A DNA stretch of 64,000 bases from Strigops habroptila (GCF_004027225.2 NC_044297.2:2579569-2643568); one strand, 5' to 3'. Shown: positions 33,201 through 47,354, numbered from the stretch's first letter. The notes: generated by a model from the sequence alone, not told the origin. Numbers and translations are program-made.

Positions 33201-36200
33201 AGAGATGAGGAGGGGGAAAAGAGAAGGCACCATCTCTGCCCAGCTGCTGTGCACATATTGCAGATAATGCCGATCACCAGAGCATGCTGGAGATGTTAGA
33301 TGTTTTAGTAAACAGCTTGTAAATGAAAACACAGAGGAATTGCCTCTCCCCCCTCCACCATATTTTATCCTTCCCCTTTTCTGGAAGATACTTGTCAGGC
33401 AACACTGTGTTTGTCAGTGTCATAGCCCGGCATCCAGGAGCAAAATATAAACCAAAATTGATTTGTACATTCAAGGGTGAATTTTCACTCCAGTTGCTGA
33501 GCTACAGCAGTGAAGCATGTCTATTTAATTTGCAACATAAAAAAGGATAAGTGCTATGCCAGCTTTGTGAATGCTGCTGGTTCTACATGGGCAGCAAGGG
33601 CTAGAGGTATCATATAAACCGGGGCCTTGATCCTGGGATTCTGCACAGATGAGTACACTGCTGCCTTCTAATGCAATTGACTGGAGATGTTAAGCACAAG
33701 TTCAATAACTTTAATGTTAAAAGCATCCTCCAAATGGCATTAAAATAAAATCAGGCTGGGGATATGCAGGCTGGGGAATGCTTCAGCTGATACCAGTAGG
33801 CTTCAGATAAGGGCACTTTCCATCTCCAGACTGGACTAAGGAATCACAGTCATGCAACCCCTTCGCCTGGACATGCAGGTATGATAAAAGGCAGGTGAAG
33901 GTAGTGTTCAGTGAAAGGATTATCTGAACAGTCTGTCTCTACATGATGATGGGTGGGGAAAACCACTTGCTGAAAGAGAAGATCTGCTCTGGCTGCCTGT
34001 CTAGTAGATCTTTCCTCAAACAAGGAGCAGGCGAGCAGAATTAAATCTGTCTTATGCAGATTAGTCAATCCCTTTTGCATTACTGTGACTGTAACCATCA
34101 GTGCAAACTAATCTCAACTTCTTCTGAAGCTTAAGTCTGTTTATTAAAACACTTTATATTTCTTTGTGACTGCATTCCTCTCATAAGTATGTAGATCCTT
34201 TCCCAGTGTTTTGCTTGCCGTATGCATCCTTGTAGAACCAGAGTTAGTGATGTATCTTGATGTCATTGTTTTTATGCTGTCAGGTTTTGACAAGATAAAC
34301 CATTTAGTTACTGCTTTTGAAAACAGAGGAGGTGGTGGCCAATTCTTTACTTTTTTAATTGCTTGTCACCTTTCAGTTTGGGACTTAAAGATGTTCTGTG
34401 CTTGCACTTCGTACACATATCAGTTGAATACTGTTGTCTGAGTTGTGATTTAATAATCTGTCCAAAAGCTTCTGTGGCTCCATTAGAAATAATTGTTTAG
34501 CTACAAACACTGAACATTCCTGTTGAGAAGCACTTTTTTTTCTGAATTACTGGGGCAGCTCTGAAATACAGGACCATGCTGTAGTGCTCTTGGTTTTAGA
34601 AATTGTCTTCTAGAGCTGCAATAATTTGAAATGGAGTTTAGATACTGCTTCCTAGATATTGCAATAATTTCCAAGCACCCAGCAGAGGCAAAATGTTCTT
34701 TTCTGCTGATAATCCCATCAGGAAATTTCTTTCAAAACCATCCTGTGTGTTCTTAGAGCTTCTTGCAGTACCCAAGCTTCAGCTCTTAAGGTGAGGTAGT
34801 TCAGAAAGCCTTGCTTTGCTCCTCAACCAGAAAGGCTCATTGTTTAGGAAAAAAAAGTTAGGATTCCACTATTGTGGAATGTTTGGGCTTTGCTTTGGTC
34901 AGTTCTGATGCTGAATGTGACAGGAACACTGCCAGGAGAATCCTGCCTTAGGTTGATCACTTACTGCAGGGGCTGCAGGACTGAATTGCTGCCCCGAGCC
35001 CTGCCTGCAGCATCTTCTTTGTTCTGAGTTATTCTGACATTCAGCCAGCCAAAGACCCCCAAGCTGGGTTCTCACATTGGCTGCAGCCCTGCTCCGTAGA
35101 AGTTCAAATCAGGACTGGAACATTGGAAGCATGATTTCAGCATGCAGTTAAATTATTGCTGTTCAGGAGCATCACTCACAGCTAAACTGTTTGGCAGTGA
35201 CAGAGAGGCTGATTGTCTGACTCTCTGCATTATATTCACGTAACATGGTCCCATTGCTCGAGGGACCCTGTGGTGCCATTACCAGCTCTTTAGGGCTTTG
35301 GTTGGGCTTGCTAGAAGAGGATGGATTTGAACTGGCGTCTTACTCAGCGAGGCTGGTGGTGTAGATGCCAGATTAAAACTAAACTTTTATCCTGTGCAGG
35401 AGCTGCATAAAGCAAATATTCTATAAGGAAATAAGAAGGACTAGAGAGAGTTAGTTATTAGGAATAAACCACCTGCATTTCTACATTTTGCAACATTCTT
35501 TAGAAGGATGAAACTACTCCTCTGTAGCAACACCCAGACTAAAATCAAAGTCTGGATCCCTTTTCAGTGATTTACATCCAATACATCCTACTATTTCTCA
35601 ATTATTTGTCTGCTGCTTCTTAAGAGAACTTTGTGATACCAGCAGGAGTTAAGTTTTAATTACATATGCCAATATTTCTGTACACAAGTCACTCTCCTGC
35701 TAGGATTAATGCCCACTTCCTGACTTCAGCAGCCACCTATGTCCAAGGTTTAAATCTGTAAATGAAACATTTCTGTACTACTAGAGAGTAGGAGGCGCGT
35801 AAGTAAAGCAAGGTAATGAATTAAGCAGGACAAAAAACAACGACTGTTTCCAGCATGAATGTGCAATGTAGGAGAGTCCCAAAGCATATCAAGTGAAGCT
35901 CATCAGGGGAATTCTACCGAGCCTCAACTCCTTGAATATCAAAGAAGTTATTTTGTGTAAGCCATCTGAAAGGTATTGTAAGATAATTAGTCGTTCAAAG
36001 TTGTAGGAAGCTGCTTGCCAATTCTTCATGGATTTCATTTGTAATTTGCCTCAGGAGTGTGAAAGCTGCTTCAAAACCTGTTTAGAGCGAATTCTACAGA
36101 GGAAAGACTATAAATATCCATGTAAGGTTAAGCAGCATTAGCCTGGTTGAGCTGTTAGAGCCACTGCTGCTTGGCTAAAATGCAGACAAAATGGAATTCA

Positions 36201-38405
36201 CTTCTATTGTGATCATTTGAAGACCACTAACTTTGTGTAGTCTGTAAGTAGGCAACTACCGTGGTCTGAATGGACGTTTAGTTTGTCACTGCTTTGTAGT
36301 TTAGCTTTTAGTAGGTTTATCTAATTACATTCTTCATAAGGTGCATTGAGAAAAGTTCCTTATTACAATTCTATGTCCTTCTTTTTTAAATGCATGACTT
36401 AGTAAAAGTGTGATCATTCAATGGGAAGTGAAGCATTGGGAATGATATTTATTTGTACAGAGAGAACTAAAGCCTTCTGAAGCCAGGAGAAATTTTTCTA
36501 TGCATCAAAATGACTTTTGCCTCAGAGCTGTATGGTACAAGTAGAGCCAACTTCAAACCCTCTCAACTGTTTTCATGTACAAGTCGATGTTTAATGGTTA
36601 GGAGTTCTTGCTTTCTTTTCTATTCAGCATGAAATATGCTACACAACAGCTTCAGCAAAATAATAGGAGACAAACCTGCAGTTATTAAAAAAAGGCTAGA
36701 ATCAGTGTTTTTAAAGATGGTAAGAGAATTTGGGAATACAGATAATATTGTAAGTTACTGTATTTGCATTCATAACTCTTCCAGGTTTTAATACCTTTTG
36801 TTGAACGCTGTCCCAAAGGGAAACTGTGAAGTAGGCAGGTTATTGGAGTTGCTTTTGACTTTGATACCGTTTCTGATTTCAATTCTGGTTTTGCAAAAGT
36901 TCTTTCTTATTATTTTCTGAGGAGGTTTAAATGATTGTCTGGTCCCCATGTCTCCATTCATTTTCCTTCCACCACTGTTCTGCTTAGATGGGTTGTCAGG
37001 CAAAGGAACGCTGTGTACGATGGAACTGTGTCATGACTTAGCTGGTAATGACAAATCATTAACCTACTTGCTTGGATGATGAAAACCAGAGACATTATTG
37101 CAAAGGTTTTTGATATGTGAAATCCTGGTTCTGCTGGAGACAGCTGGAACTCTGCCTCAGAAGCATCTGAGTTTGTGAGGAAACAGCGAAAGCAGTGAAA
37201 TTAATTGACTTCAGATTCCCATTTCTCTTCAGATCTGATGAGCTGCTCAGTTCCTTTTCTCCCTTTCACCCCTGGACAACTTTGAGAATCTTGGCCATTG
37301 TGTTTATTTCCGAGGCATAAGATTTGACCCTGGTTCTGGCATGTTTATGTCTCACTGGTTTTTGTCCATTTTTCCTACGGAGTGGTATCTTAACTGACAC
37401 ACTGAGTTATGCAATAATATATGTAAAATCTCCTTGGTGATATTTTGCAAAGGGATAAAAATAAAGCTGTCAGGGAAGTGATCTTCAGAAATACAAGCTT
37501 TCTCCTGGCTGACTTATTTCATGTTATGTCCCAGTGCAAATCTTTGGTTACTTGAGAGCAAGACTTATGTCTATTTTGTGCCTAAATCCAAAATCGAATC
37601 TGTTGTGATGCAGAGCAACACAAATATTGCAGTTAATGGGGTTGCCTTGCATCAGCCAGGACTGTCAGATCTGGTGGGGTATAAGGATTTTTAGATACAT
37701 TTTACCTCTGGGAAGTCTCCAGGTTTTCATTGCATTTCTGCAATAATTGTCCTCCCCTTTTGCTCATTTCTAGAGAGAAAGATAACACCTCTCTTTCATT
37801 AATGTGCCTTCCTTTAGCTAAATTATTTAAATACAAGGCAAGGTCCTTGCTCATTCTCCTGCAATATAGGCAGTCCTATACTGAGATACTAAGGATGCTT
37901 CTAAATGAGATTTAATAATATAGTAGGACATTTAGCATATATTAATTAAGTATCAGCAGATGGTAAGGACGGCCCTCGCTGAGAGTGAATAAGTAGAAAG
38001 AAAAAGAACTGCCATGTAATTAAGCCAAACCTGCTGAAACAATGAAGGTGCAATTACTTTTTTATTAACACATTACACTTGCATGCAATGCTGAGAAATT
38101 TAATTACTACCTAACTTCAATTACATTCAGCTCTGGAGAGGGTTCAAATAACCAAGTTCTGAATATGAAGATCTGTGACGTGTAAGGTGTTTGGATCCAT
38201 AGTTGCTTGTCAGCTGAAGTTGTACAAGAGTAGAGCTCTGGAGTGCATGTAGGCTGAAAGGTAGGATGTAAGTTGTGTGTAAGATTCAAGTGGTCATGAA
38301 TCAACCTGAAAGTTGGTGTAGAATTTACAACATCTAAATCATTTGATTGCCATCACCATAGAAAGACATTAATGGTATCGTGGTGACAACAGATTTTGTA
38401 CTTTT
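30234..38405. other. Long non-coding stretch, nothing recognised
   Basis: Over 8 kb of unique AT-rich DNA with no CR1 copy, gene or long repeat. Small features are a hairpin at 30760-30776 (ATTTCAT/ATGAAAT, 3-base loop) and a tandem 15-base duplication at 33752-33780. Open frames of up to 159 codons (minus, 31111-31590) and 124 codons (plus, 32015-32389) show no domain or coherent splice context. This may be deep intron or intergenic sequence. Confidence 0.6.
33752..33780. repeat. Tandem 15-bp duplication
   Basis: CAGGCTGGGGATATG is followed directly by CAGGCTGGGGAATG. It is a two-copy tandem duplication with a one-base change or indel. Confidence 0.75.
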
Positions 38406-38675
38406 CATAGAATCATAGAATCATAGAATGGTTTGGGTTGGAAAGGACCTTAAGATCATCCAGTTCCAACCCCCTGCCATGGGCAGGGACGTCTCACACT
38501 AGACCATGTCACCCAAGGCTCTGTCCAGCCTGGCCTTGAACACTGCCAGGGATGGAGCATTTACCACTTCGTTGGGCACCCTGTGCCAGTGCCTCAGCAC
38601 CCTCACAATAAAGAACTTCTTCGTTATATCCAATCTGAATTTTCCCTGTTTAAGTTTGAATCCATTTTGCTAGGC
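38406..38675 (-). mobile_element. CR1 LINE, 5'-truncated copy, minus strand
   Basis: Opens with three intact terminal octamers (catagaat repeated, 38406-38429), the best-kept CR1 end in the window. The conserved blocks 'ggtttgggttggaaaggacc', 'ccctgccatgggcaggga' and 'gccttgaacactgccaggga' follow. Similarity fades after 'gtttaagtttgaatccattt'. It belongs to the same subfamily as the 11.2-kb copy: both share 'cagggacrtctcacactagaccaygtc'-type text where other copies read 'ccttccactagagca'. It contains no open retrotransposon gene; the frame at 38583-38870 is a by-product. Confidence 0.95.
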
Positions 38676-40608
38676 CAAATAAAGAGTGAGCTTTTTCCTG
38701 TCTCCTCCAGGCAGAGGTTCCCTCAAGTTTCTGTCCCTTATGTGTCCTCGAAACCCTTTCTTGGGTGTTCCACATTATACTTAAATATAAACAGATACGT
38801 ATTTACCATCTTCCTAGGATTAAAATTCAGCTCTTACAAGGAATTCCATAAAATCCGTAAAGATCCATAAAGACTTTGTTTATTAACCCAGTTTTAAAGA
38901 CTGCATGAGTATATGCCTGGAGACAGATGTGGGTGAGTGCTTGCACACCAGAAAGTTCCTTGTGAAGCGGATGTGGGTGTTGGAATAGATGTTTGTAGTC
39001 TAGTTCTTGTTGGGTCATTAGGTGGGACAGCTAACAATTATAGCAGCGAGCTGCGATGTGTCCCCTGAGACTTGAGTGCGTATATAAAAATAATATAAAA
39101 CCTCAGTCCTGGTTTTTTTTTCAGGAAAAATGTCTGCATGTGCACATTATTCCAGAGAAAAACAATATTTAGCTCCAGAAGCAGCTCCGTTAACTTATGT
39201 TGGTAGAGTCCCTCTTATATTCAACCTGACATAAAATGCCAAGAAATGGACAAGAATGACATTTAAATGCATGGAATCGACAGAACTACCTCTAGGTGTG
39301 GGTTTGTTGGGTAGTTTTTCTACATAATAATGTGAGGACACATTTGCCATCCAGTTCAACTACCTTAAAATACTTTGCTTGACATTTTAGTGTGATGAGT
39401 GAACCTTTAACAAGGTCATTAGCTTTGAAGGATTGTCTCCTGGGATTGGGGGAAGGAGTTTATTCTAAATAGCCAGGAAAAGAGAAGAAAATGTAAGTAA
39501 ATATAACACTGTGGTAACTGTGAAAGATTTAATCTGTAAAGAACATAAAGTGGAAGTCTCCCCCCCGCCAAATCATCCAGCCCTTCAAGAGTACAACGGT
39601 CATTCTAAAGAAGTAGGTGTAGCCACAGCAAAATAAAGCAATAACGAAGGCCCTTCAGTTGTTTCCAGTGCGGGAGTCACTGCGTTCATGAAGTGCTACG
39701 TTCAGTTGTGAACAGCTTGGGGCTACAACTAAAAAACATTCACAACAAAAAGATTACCACTGAACGTCACGAGTAACATGAGAGTAAATTACAGGTTAGG
39801 TATTAATAAGAATACGCATGGTCAGATTTGTACTTAAAAAGGGAATGTGCCTCTGAACGGGAAGAGATAAAAGCTGGAAGTGACCCTTCTTTTAGATACT
39901 AGAACTTGCTGAGACATGGTCAGTGCACTTGGGGACTGAAGGATGGAAAAAGCTCACGCAGGGTCTCCTATGCAGGGTGGCATTACCTGCATCAAGGTTT
40001 GAACATCCCTCTAGTCCCAGCCCAGAACACTTCTTGATCTTCACATCGATTTGGGACAGCGTTCATTTGCTCTGTGAATTCCTTGTCCCTGTCACCAACA
40101 TTGGAGCAGTGGGGGACAACTTGACATCAGTAATGTTTCCCCACCTCTTTAAAGCCATCTCACCAATGTTCCTGGGTGTTGCTGTGGGGTTTCTTCTTTA
40201 ACTTCTTCCTTTTTGTGAAGAAAAAAGGTTCATGCCAGAGGCAGCTTCTGCCTGTTGCCGTTTGCTGGATCAGCATCTGCCAGGAAACTGATGGATGATA
40301 TGTCAGTCACTTGCATGGATTATCAGACTGTTAAAGGTCACTATGGATATCTGCAGGAGAGTTAATGCAGTAAGATAATATGGATAAAGCAGTTCCATTT
40401 CACTTGAAAGTGAGGTTGTACCTGCTGAAACCCCTGTACTTGGAAGCCAACAGGGTAATGAAAAAATTGCCTCTGATATTTCTCTTTTCCTATTTCCTTC
40501 CACTCCTCACCTTTCCCTAATGAGTGCCAGAATCATGTTTAGAGAAACAGCCCTCAGGTTTCCTCCTTCAGCTCCCAGTGGCGGGATGAGCTCTGGGGAG
40601 CAGGTCAC
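38676..40608. other. Non-coding DNA
   Basis: No recognisable gene. A short poly-C-rich stretch lies near 39560. The frame at 39923-40201 (92 codons, plus) is hydrophobic towards its end but has no identifiable signal or family. Confidence 0.55.
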
Positions 40609-40664
40609 TCCCATTATGATCTTAAGGTCCTTTCCAACCCTAACTATTCTATGATTCTATGATT
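40609..40664 (+). mobile_element. CR1 LINE 3'-terminal fragment, plus strand
   Basis: The fragment 'gatcttaaggtcctttccaa' is followed by 'ccctaactattctatgattc', ending in two ATTCTATG terminal units. Only about 55 bases of the CR1 3' end are present, in sense orientation. The intact octamers suggest a fairly young, extremely truncated insertion. Confidence 0.92.
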
Positions 40665-43600
40665 AGTGGTTTTGTGCCTTGTTCAGATGCACCCACACTT
40701 GAAAATACAGCTTCACTTTCTGAATAACGAAAAAAAAAGCAGTATGGAACTTCTGCTGTTGCATTTCGCAAGATACTGTTATTGTCATGGCCCTTGCTGC
40801 TCTCCTGTGCTTGTATCACAGGTGTGAAATTGAATGCCTGTGAGTTCTGCTCCGAAGGAATCAAAGTCCTTTTATCCAGATGAGTGCACAAGGTTATGTG
40901 ACAAACGTCTGAGCTGGGGACCAGCCTGGCTATAACTGGAGAGAGACAGGGGCTGAAATGTCACGACTCCAGCTGGCTATTTGAGACAATTCGGAATTCC
41001 TGAGTAATGAAAGCTGCTCATAGTCTGAAAAATTATCACTGCGTTAACCTGCGTCACCCAGGGAGGTTGTTACATGACGGAACAAAGCCAGCCTCTTCCT
41101 TTGCTCTTAACCCTTCCTTTTCTTAAAGCACTACATTCTGAGGAGGTGTATCCTGGAAATAGCCACCTATCCTGTGATTCGGTGGTCCAAAGCCATCAAT
41201 AGCCGGCTTTGATTATTGATTTAGTCAGAGACCAGAGTCATGTCTTACGGATTTTCATTCACCATGTGGACATTGCAGACTATTAGTTGCAGTGCTCTGA
41301 TCTTTTGCTCTCCTCAAGGTCACGTAAACCTCTGACCACTAACAGTGCATGGACCCTTTCATCAGTGGATTAAAATACAGTTGTCCATACAGCATTTGAG
41401 AACGATGAAGTCTGAATGTGCACATCTTCTTGCCCTGGCTGTACCTGAGAAAGGCACCTACACTGTCTCTGTCCATCCCCTTTGACGATTTCCTGACATA
41501 CTTCAGTGCTTTGAAGGCTCTCATTTCAGACTCAGGTGGAAGAGCCACACTATTATCGAGAAACCAAATGTTCTAAAGGGAAAGAGGATGAAACAGCACA
41601 ATGATTTGTGTGCCCCTGTGCCTGGTCTCTGACAACTGACAATGCTGGGAGCTTCACAAAGAAGCTCTAATAATTTCCGTGTCCCCAGCCAATACAAAGC
41701 ATGCAGGAAAGCCACTTGGTATCATACCATACAGTTGACTTCTAGTGAAGAAGCAGGAGTATTCTAGTAGCACATAGTAGTGACACAGAATCGGCTGTTA
41801 ACCTGGTGCTTTCTAAATGTTATTCCCTTTAAGTCTAATGCAATTCAAGTTTTCTTTTAAAAAATGCATAATTATAGTGGTTCCGTGGTAATCCATGAAA
41901 TAAGTGGAGCTGAGAACAGAACCTGGAATCCTGTTCTCAATAGCGGGGTAAACACCTTGTTTACCTGGGTGAGGGAGAACAGCTTCTGTCTGAATCTTTT
42001 TGGCAAACAGTAACACCGTGTTCTTCAGCTATTCTCAGAAGTGATTTCTCCTTTTTTTTGCAAAGCTCATTTGCAGCAGGCTAGACAAACTCCTACAAAG
42101 ATACAATCCACTGATGTAAAAATAGGTTTCAGATGAGTATAATCCAGTAAATGGATAGTGGTGTGAATTCCATTCTAAAACTGTGTGGATATTATGACTA
42201 TTATGCTGTATAGTGGTCCTGTGTATCTCTATTGATGTAGGCAGGACTCAAACCTGACAGATACTGACAGCAAAGTATTACAGTGTGGTGATCAAGTAAA
42301 TGCTCTAGAGATAGTGCTTGAGACATCTTTGTCAACTTACCATCAACATTGGAGACCAAAGTGAATGGTTGTTTCAGCCCAATCGGCTGGATAACACATT
42401 AATTGCACTATTTAGTAAGTTATTATCAATGAACACTGCAAAAAAAAAGTAATGTATTTATTTGCTGCATATACTACAGGAAACATCTTCTGTTTAATAC
42501 ACAAATATGTTGCACCTTATCTCTGGTTTCACAAGGGATTTGTTTAACTAAGGCTCTGGCTGATATGAGCAGTCTCTCAAATTGAAAAATTGCAATTCAT
42601 TCCCCCACAACTTTGATACAAGTCTTATCAGCACAAGGAAGTGACAAAAACATCTCTCTTCTCCGAGACAGTGTAAGGATTAGCTGAGCAGCAAAAGAGA
42701 CTTCATTTTGTATCTCAGAAATGAAAATAATAGGTAAAAAGGTTTGTCCTTTATTGAAAGCATGGGTGTAGGCAGAGGGGTTGATGTCATACTCAGGTTT
42801 ACCCCTACTTATCAGCAAGGCTGCATCACGTTTTCATTGCTCCTCTGACTTGAGACCAGGGCAGTGGTTCCCAAGGTGGGAAATGTGGGAAAGAAAAAGG
42901 AAGTCAGAGGAACAGCTAACTGCAAGTGTCTGTTGTATCAAGCCATGCCACTGTATATTGTTAATAATGAATTACTTTAGTGCAGGTCTGGAGCCAACAT
43001 TTGTTGTCTTCAGATGCTCATCAAATCTTGGTGGTGGTGTTATAATTTGTGATCCTGCCTAAGAGTTTCTTTACTCCACAAACTGACTGTGAACTCAGAG
43101 CCAAAACGTGGGTTTAATCTCAAAAGAGTTTACAGTATGTATAGGCCAGCTGACAACAGTTGGATCCAGACATGAGATAAGAGGAAAACTGGATGATGCT
43201 CTAAAAATGCAACTGATTAACTGTTTTCAAGAGTCCTGGAGAAAAAGGATTCTGAGATTAAATAGGAAGTTCCTGAACAAGGAATGGAGATTGGGTGAAA
43301 TGCCCAAGTTCATACCAGGAATCTATGACAGGTTCAGGACATGAAACCAGCATTTAATTTCCTCGTGCTGATGGCACCAAATCCGTTAATATAAAATGGA
43401 TAAGAGTACCTTGAATGTGAAAGGGGCTGTATAAATCCAATTTAGGTTCAACTTCCATTCTCTCTAGCAGCAAACACTCTCAAATGGAGGAGTATTTTAT
43501 AAATACGTAAAGGAAATACACTAAATGTGTGTAGGGATGAGAGACTATAGACACCAATCTTTAGGGGAGTTGGGAAAAAATTAACTCTGTGAAATCTTAG

Positions 43601-46600
43601 TCATTCATTTCTAAGCTATTCAACCAGGCAGGGATTCATTTTGAAGCCTTTCTCAACGTATTTCTTGTAAAGGAAATGGGACAGAGCTGGAAAATCTGTA
43701 ACTATATGGACCAGGACAAAATGTTTTCCCCTCACCATTTGCTTTCTGAAGATGGCGTGAAACAGCTAATGAACAGGCTGCTTATGGGATTATATCATGC
43801 CATATGTGAGGCAGTGCAGCCCAGCGGCTGGAGGCAGCAAGCAAAGGGAAATAATTGAAGCCTTTTTCTTTTCCAGCTTTACCACCAATGTCAAGTGTTG
43901 CTGAACATACTGACAGCACTTCAGTGTAGCTCTGCTTGACCTCTTCCTCCCTCCAGCCCCACAAAGGGCCTGGAACCCGGCACCTTGACCACATGGTTTC
44001 AACATCCTGCTGTGCTGTAGTTTTCCTCTTTTATCTGAAAGAAATCATTCAATGGCTGGGTGAGGAGTTGGAGTGATACTACCACTTCTTTTGGCTAGAA
44101 AGCGAATCACTCACAAAACAGGTCAAAACTTTTACAGATTAAAAATAGAGAAAAGTTGAGCATAGTTATTTCACTGAACACAAGTCAGTGGTTCATTCTG
44201 TCAGTCCTTTTGTCCCCCATCTCTTAGATTTCAGAGTTGCAACTGCCCACCCACACGGATGTCTTTGGGAGCAACCCAGTTCCCCCATATCAGATACAAG
44301 AGTGCTCTCAATAAATGCAAGTTTTTACTTTCACCACTTACTCTAATAAGCCCACACAGGGCCTCGGTTACCAGTATTTTTTACAGGAAGGATGTTGTGA
44401 AGAGCAAAGCCCATACTGATACCTGCTCCTTGCTCATGTGTTTTACTGAGCGACAGGCACAATCATGCCTCATTAAGCCCCTTTGTAGTTTTGCACCGTG
44501 TTTGCTCTAGGCCTGTAGATACACGTACAGGTGGTTTGATTATTAAAGAGGATCAATGGGTGGGATTTATGGTTTAGCTGGTTAGAAACTATGTTAAATT
44601 ATAATGCATCATATTGTTTAATACTCAATATGTGATGGGCGACTGCTTGAAAGTGCAAGACTCTCCAGATCAGCCACAAGCAGTTGAATTTACCAGCTTT
44701 TAAACTGTGTGGTATCATATCTTCAAAGAAGGGGGCTCAGAATATGTGAGCCAACATCTAAGATCTGTCAGTCTGAAACATTTTAACACTATGTTTAGGC
44801 TTAAACTTGCAGCTAAAATGTATAACATGCCTTCTGTGTCTTTTAAAAGAAAATAGTAAGGCCCATGTCTCAGTTGTCTGATAAGGGCTCTGACTGTATT
44901 GAGGGAAATTGATGAGAGATCTCTTTATTTCCCACTTAAAATTCCACAACTGCACTTAGGCTTGAGTGGAGCTATTCTCACAGAATGGAATTGCTTCAAT
45001 TCATCCCAATGTGGATCACTTTTCCCCTCCTTTAAAGAAAGAGAAAAAATAACTCAATTAAAGTGACATTGTATTAATAGTGGATTATGTCAGCTAATAA
45101 ATACTCAATGCTTTACATGCCACACTTGGGTTTCTTGCTTCTACTTAAATAGCAGCACAATTTGACACTTGCGTGTGTTAAATCTTCTCTAGTAGACACT
45201 GTGAGCAATGAACTGAGTGTGAGAATCAGAATAGCATTCTGGAGAGAAAAGGAACCTGTTACACTCATTTCTGACGAGTGCTGGGATGAGGATCCTGGCA
45301 GTTTGCATCTGGAAGTTGTAGTGGATGGGACACTGCACAGGCCATCAAATGGAAAGACCAAAGCAGAAATGAACTTGTAATTTTCTGCAAAACACCCTTC
45401 AAGCGCAATCACTATTATTTTTATCTTAATTACTACCATCTTTGTTATTTAATAACCTGTGTAAAGAAGAACATTTCATTTTAGCTCTATTACTCTAAAA
45501 GGTATTTAGTGTTTCATTCTATCATGCAAAATTAAGGCTTTACAACTATAAAATTCCAAAGTGTTTTACAAGTGGCCCTGATCTGGCAAAGACCTACCCA
45601 TCTGTTTACTTGAATAGCAATAAGCATTTATATTCCAATAGTGCCCTTTATCTCAGTTGGTCTTTACACAGAACCATCTGCTTCAAATTGTCTGTCTTTC
45701 AGACTGAGCTCACCAGGAGCCGTGACCTTGTAATCTCATCTCTGCCTTTGACCTTGCAGAGCTTCTCCGAATGAAGGATTAGGGTCTGCCACATGCAAGG
45801 CAGCTTGTGAAAACAGGGTTTAACATTGCAGATTTGTAATTGGAGTCAGTGAAGTTTCTTCTGAGTATGACTTGAATTCCTGATTTCTTTTGCATTAAGA
45901 CAAAACAAGAGGTGGAATGCCAGGTTCACCTGCTCCATGCATCGTCTTGTCTCAGAGTCACTTCTTGGTCACCTAAAGCAGGAAGCTAAATCCCCCGCTG
46001 TTAGACTGGACTGGTTATTCAACCCACTGATTTTTATCTCTTTTCCAACAGAATAAATGCATTATACAAGGCTTAGCAAAGCAAGTAAAGGTATCGCTAC
46101 ACAATAGAGTACTTGCAACAAGCTGGACTCCAAGCAAGCAGGAACATTGCCCACTGAGGCATGTGTTCAACGGTAAATGAATTGTATTTGTGAATTGCCT
46201 CCTATTTACTCTAAGGCTTTCAACAGAGATCTTTCTGGAGCTAAATTACGTTATCACAATAAAGTTAAAAAGGAACATGATTTCTTCAGCCAAACCTACT
46301 TAGTCATCAAGCACCCCGGTAGCTTCGGAGTGTTCCTGCAGCCCTAACAGAAGATACTCTCAGACTTCCCAGCGTGTGGCCTTGCCTTTCACAGAAGCAT
46401 TACTGATGAAGTGAGAAGCATGCAGAGAGCACATGTGGAACATGAATGCATTAAGTCTACTTGGTCTTTCCAATTTGAGACTGACTTTTCTGTGTCTTGA
46501 TGCCTCTGCGCCCTGGCAGCATGAAGCACTAGCTTACATTGGAGTATTTGAAATCATTTTCTTCTCCCCTGTATCCCTATGTTCTATTCCTTTTCTTTAC

Positions 46601-46853
46601 TCCATATTCTTGTCCATTTGCTGAAGAGATAAATGGGGAATTTTCACTGTTTCTTACATACATTCAGTGACTGCAGTTCCCAGAAGAGTCATTGAAACTT
46701 TTGAACAATGAACTCTGATTTCTTCTTTGATAACGGAAGCTATGAGACATAAATCTCCTTCAAACTATTGTATCTTGAGGTCAAACCATGTGATCAGCCT
46801 AATTTTCATGGTGATAACCACTCAGGACTATAAGCTTCATGTTTTGGTCCTGC
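40665..46853. other. Non-coding DNA
   Basis: No gene recognised. It contains the 9-bp-arm hairpin at 41911-41939. A plus-strand frame at 43108-43344 is rich in Arg/Lys/Leu (for example QESWRKRILRLNRKFL). It lacks an ATG start and good splice sites, so it is not annotated as a gene. Confidence 0.55.
41911..41939. repeat. Inverted repeat, 9-bp arms, 11-bp loop
   Basis: TGAGAACAG (41911-41919) and CTGTTCTCA (41931-41939) are exact reverse complements. The AGAACA/TGTTCT halves resemble steroid-receptor half-sites, but the 11-base spacing is not the 3-base spacing of a functional receptor element. Confidence 0.6.
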
Positions 46854-46912
46854 TCTGAGCAGGGCATTGGACAGGGTGACCTCCAGAGGTCCTTCCCAAA
46901 GTAAATTATTGG
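46854..46912 (+). mobile_element. Old CR1 LINE 3' fragment, plus strand
   Basis: The text 'gacctccagaggtcctt' followed by 'cccaaa' matches the 3'-UTR block of a CR1 subfamily (usually gatgacctccagaggtccct followed by tccaacc). It differs from the other copies here, which carry 'gatcttaaggtccttt'. The terminal octamers are lost, so the insertion is older or from another subfamily. Confidence 0.7.
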
Positions 46913-47335
46913 AAGAGTCTGCGATCCCGGTCTGTCAAATGGTGCTTTTAAAAACTGTAGCAGGCCCTTTGACTCTGTGCTGTGAGATGTGTGGAAGCAA
47001 GGGACAAATATGTAACTGCAATCTCTTGTACTGACCTGGTTGCAGTCATGCTTTAAATTAACAACAGATTCTGTTCGTTGTGGGTTTGGCATCTTTTCTG
47101 TGATAAATTATTCTCCTACTTTACAGCCCCTTAAATTTTTTTTGTGTAGCAACTGTTTGCAAACTCATAGAAAGCGATGCCTGAAAAAATAGACAATGGA
47201 AGACATACTGCAAACTGCAATTGCATGTAATTGCTGCTTTGTAAGTATTCATGGGGGAAAGAAAAGGCTTCCTTATTCTTTCAAATGTGACATTCAGTGT
47301 TTCAATGTTTGTAAATCTTTTTCTTCTCTAGTTTT

Positions 47336-47354
47336 GGTTTGTTTGTTTGTTTGC
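47336..47354. repeat. (TTTG)n microsatellite
   Basis: About four and a half GTTT/TTTG units. Common simple repeat. Confidence 0.85.

Noticed and set aside
29903..38160. A shared 14-base string (CTCTCCAGAGCTGA, minus strand) near the ends of open frames at 29.9 and 38.1 kb, suggesting duplicated exons
   Set aside because: Outside about 30 bases neither DNA nor peptide aligns, and several 14-base coincidences are expected in a window of this size.
41911..41939. Glucocorticoid/androgen response element
   Set aside because: Half-site-like arms are present, but the 11-base spacer is incompatible with the receptor dimer's 3-base spacing.
43108..43344. Arg/Lys-rich 78-codon plus-strand frame
   Set aside because: The start is GTG, not ATG, splice borders are poor and no family is recognised. 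It is not better than chance.
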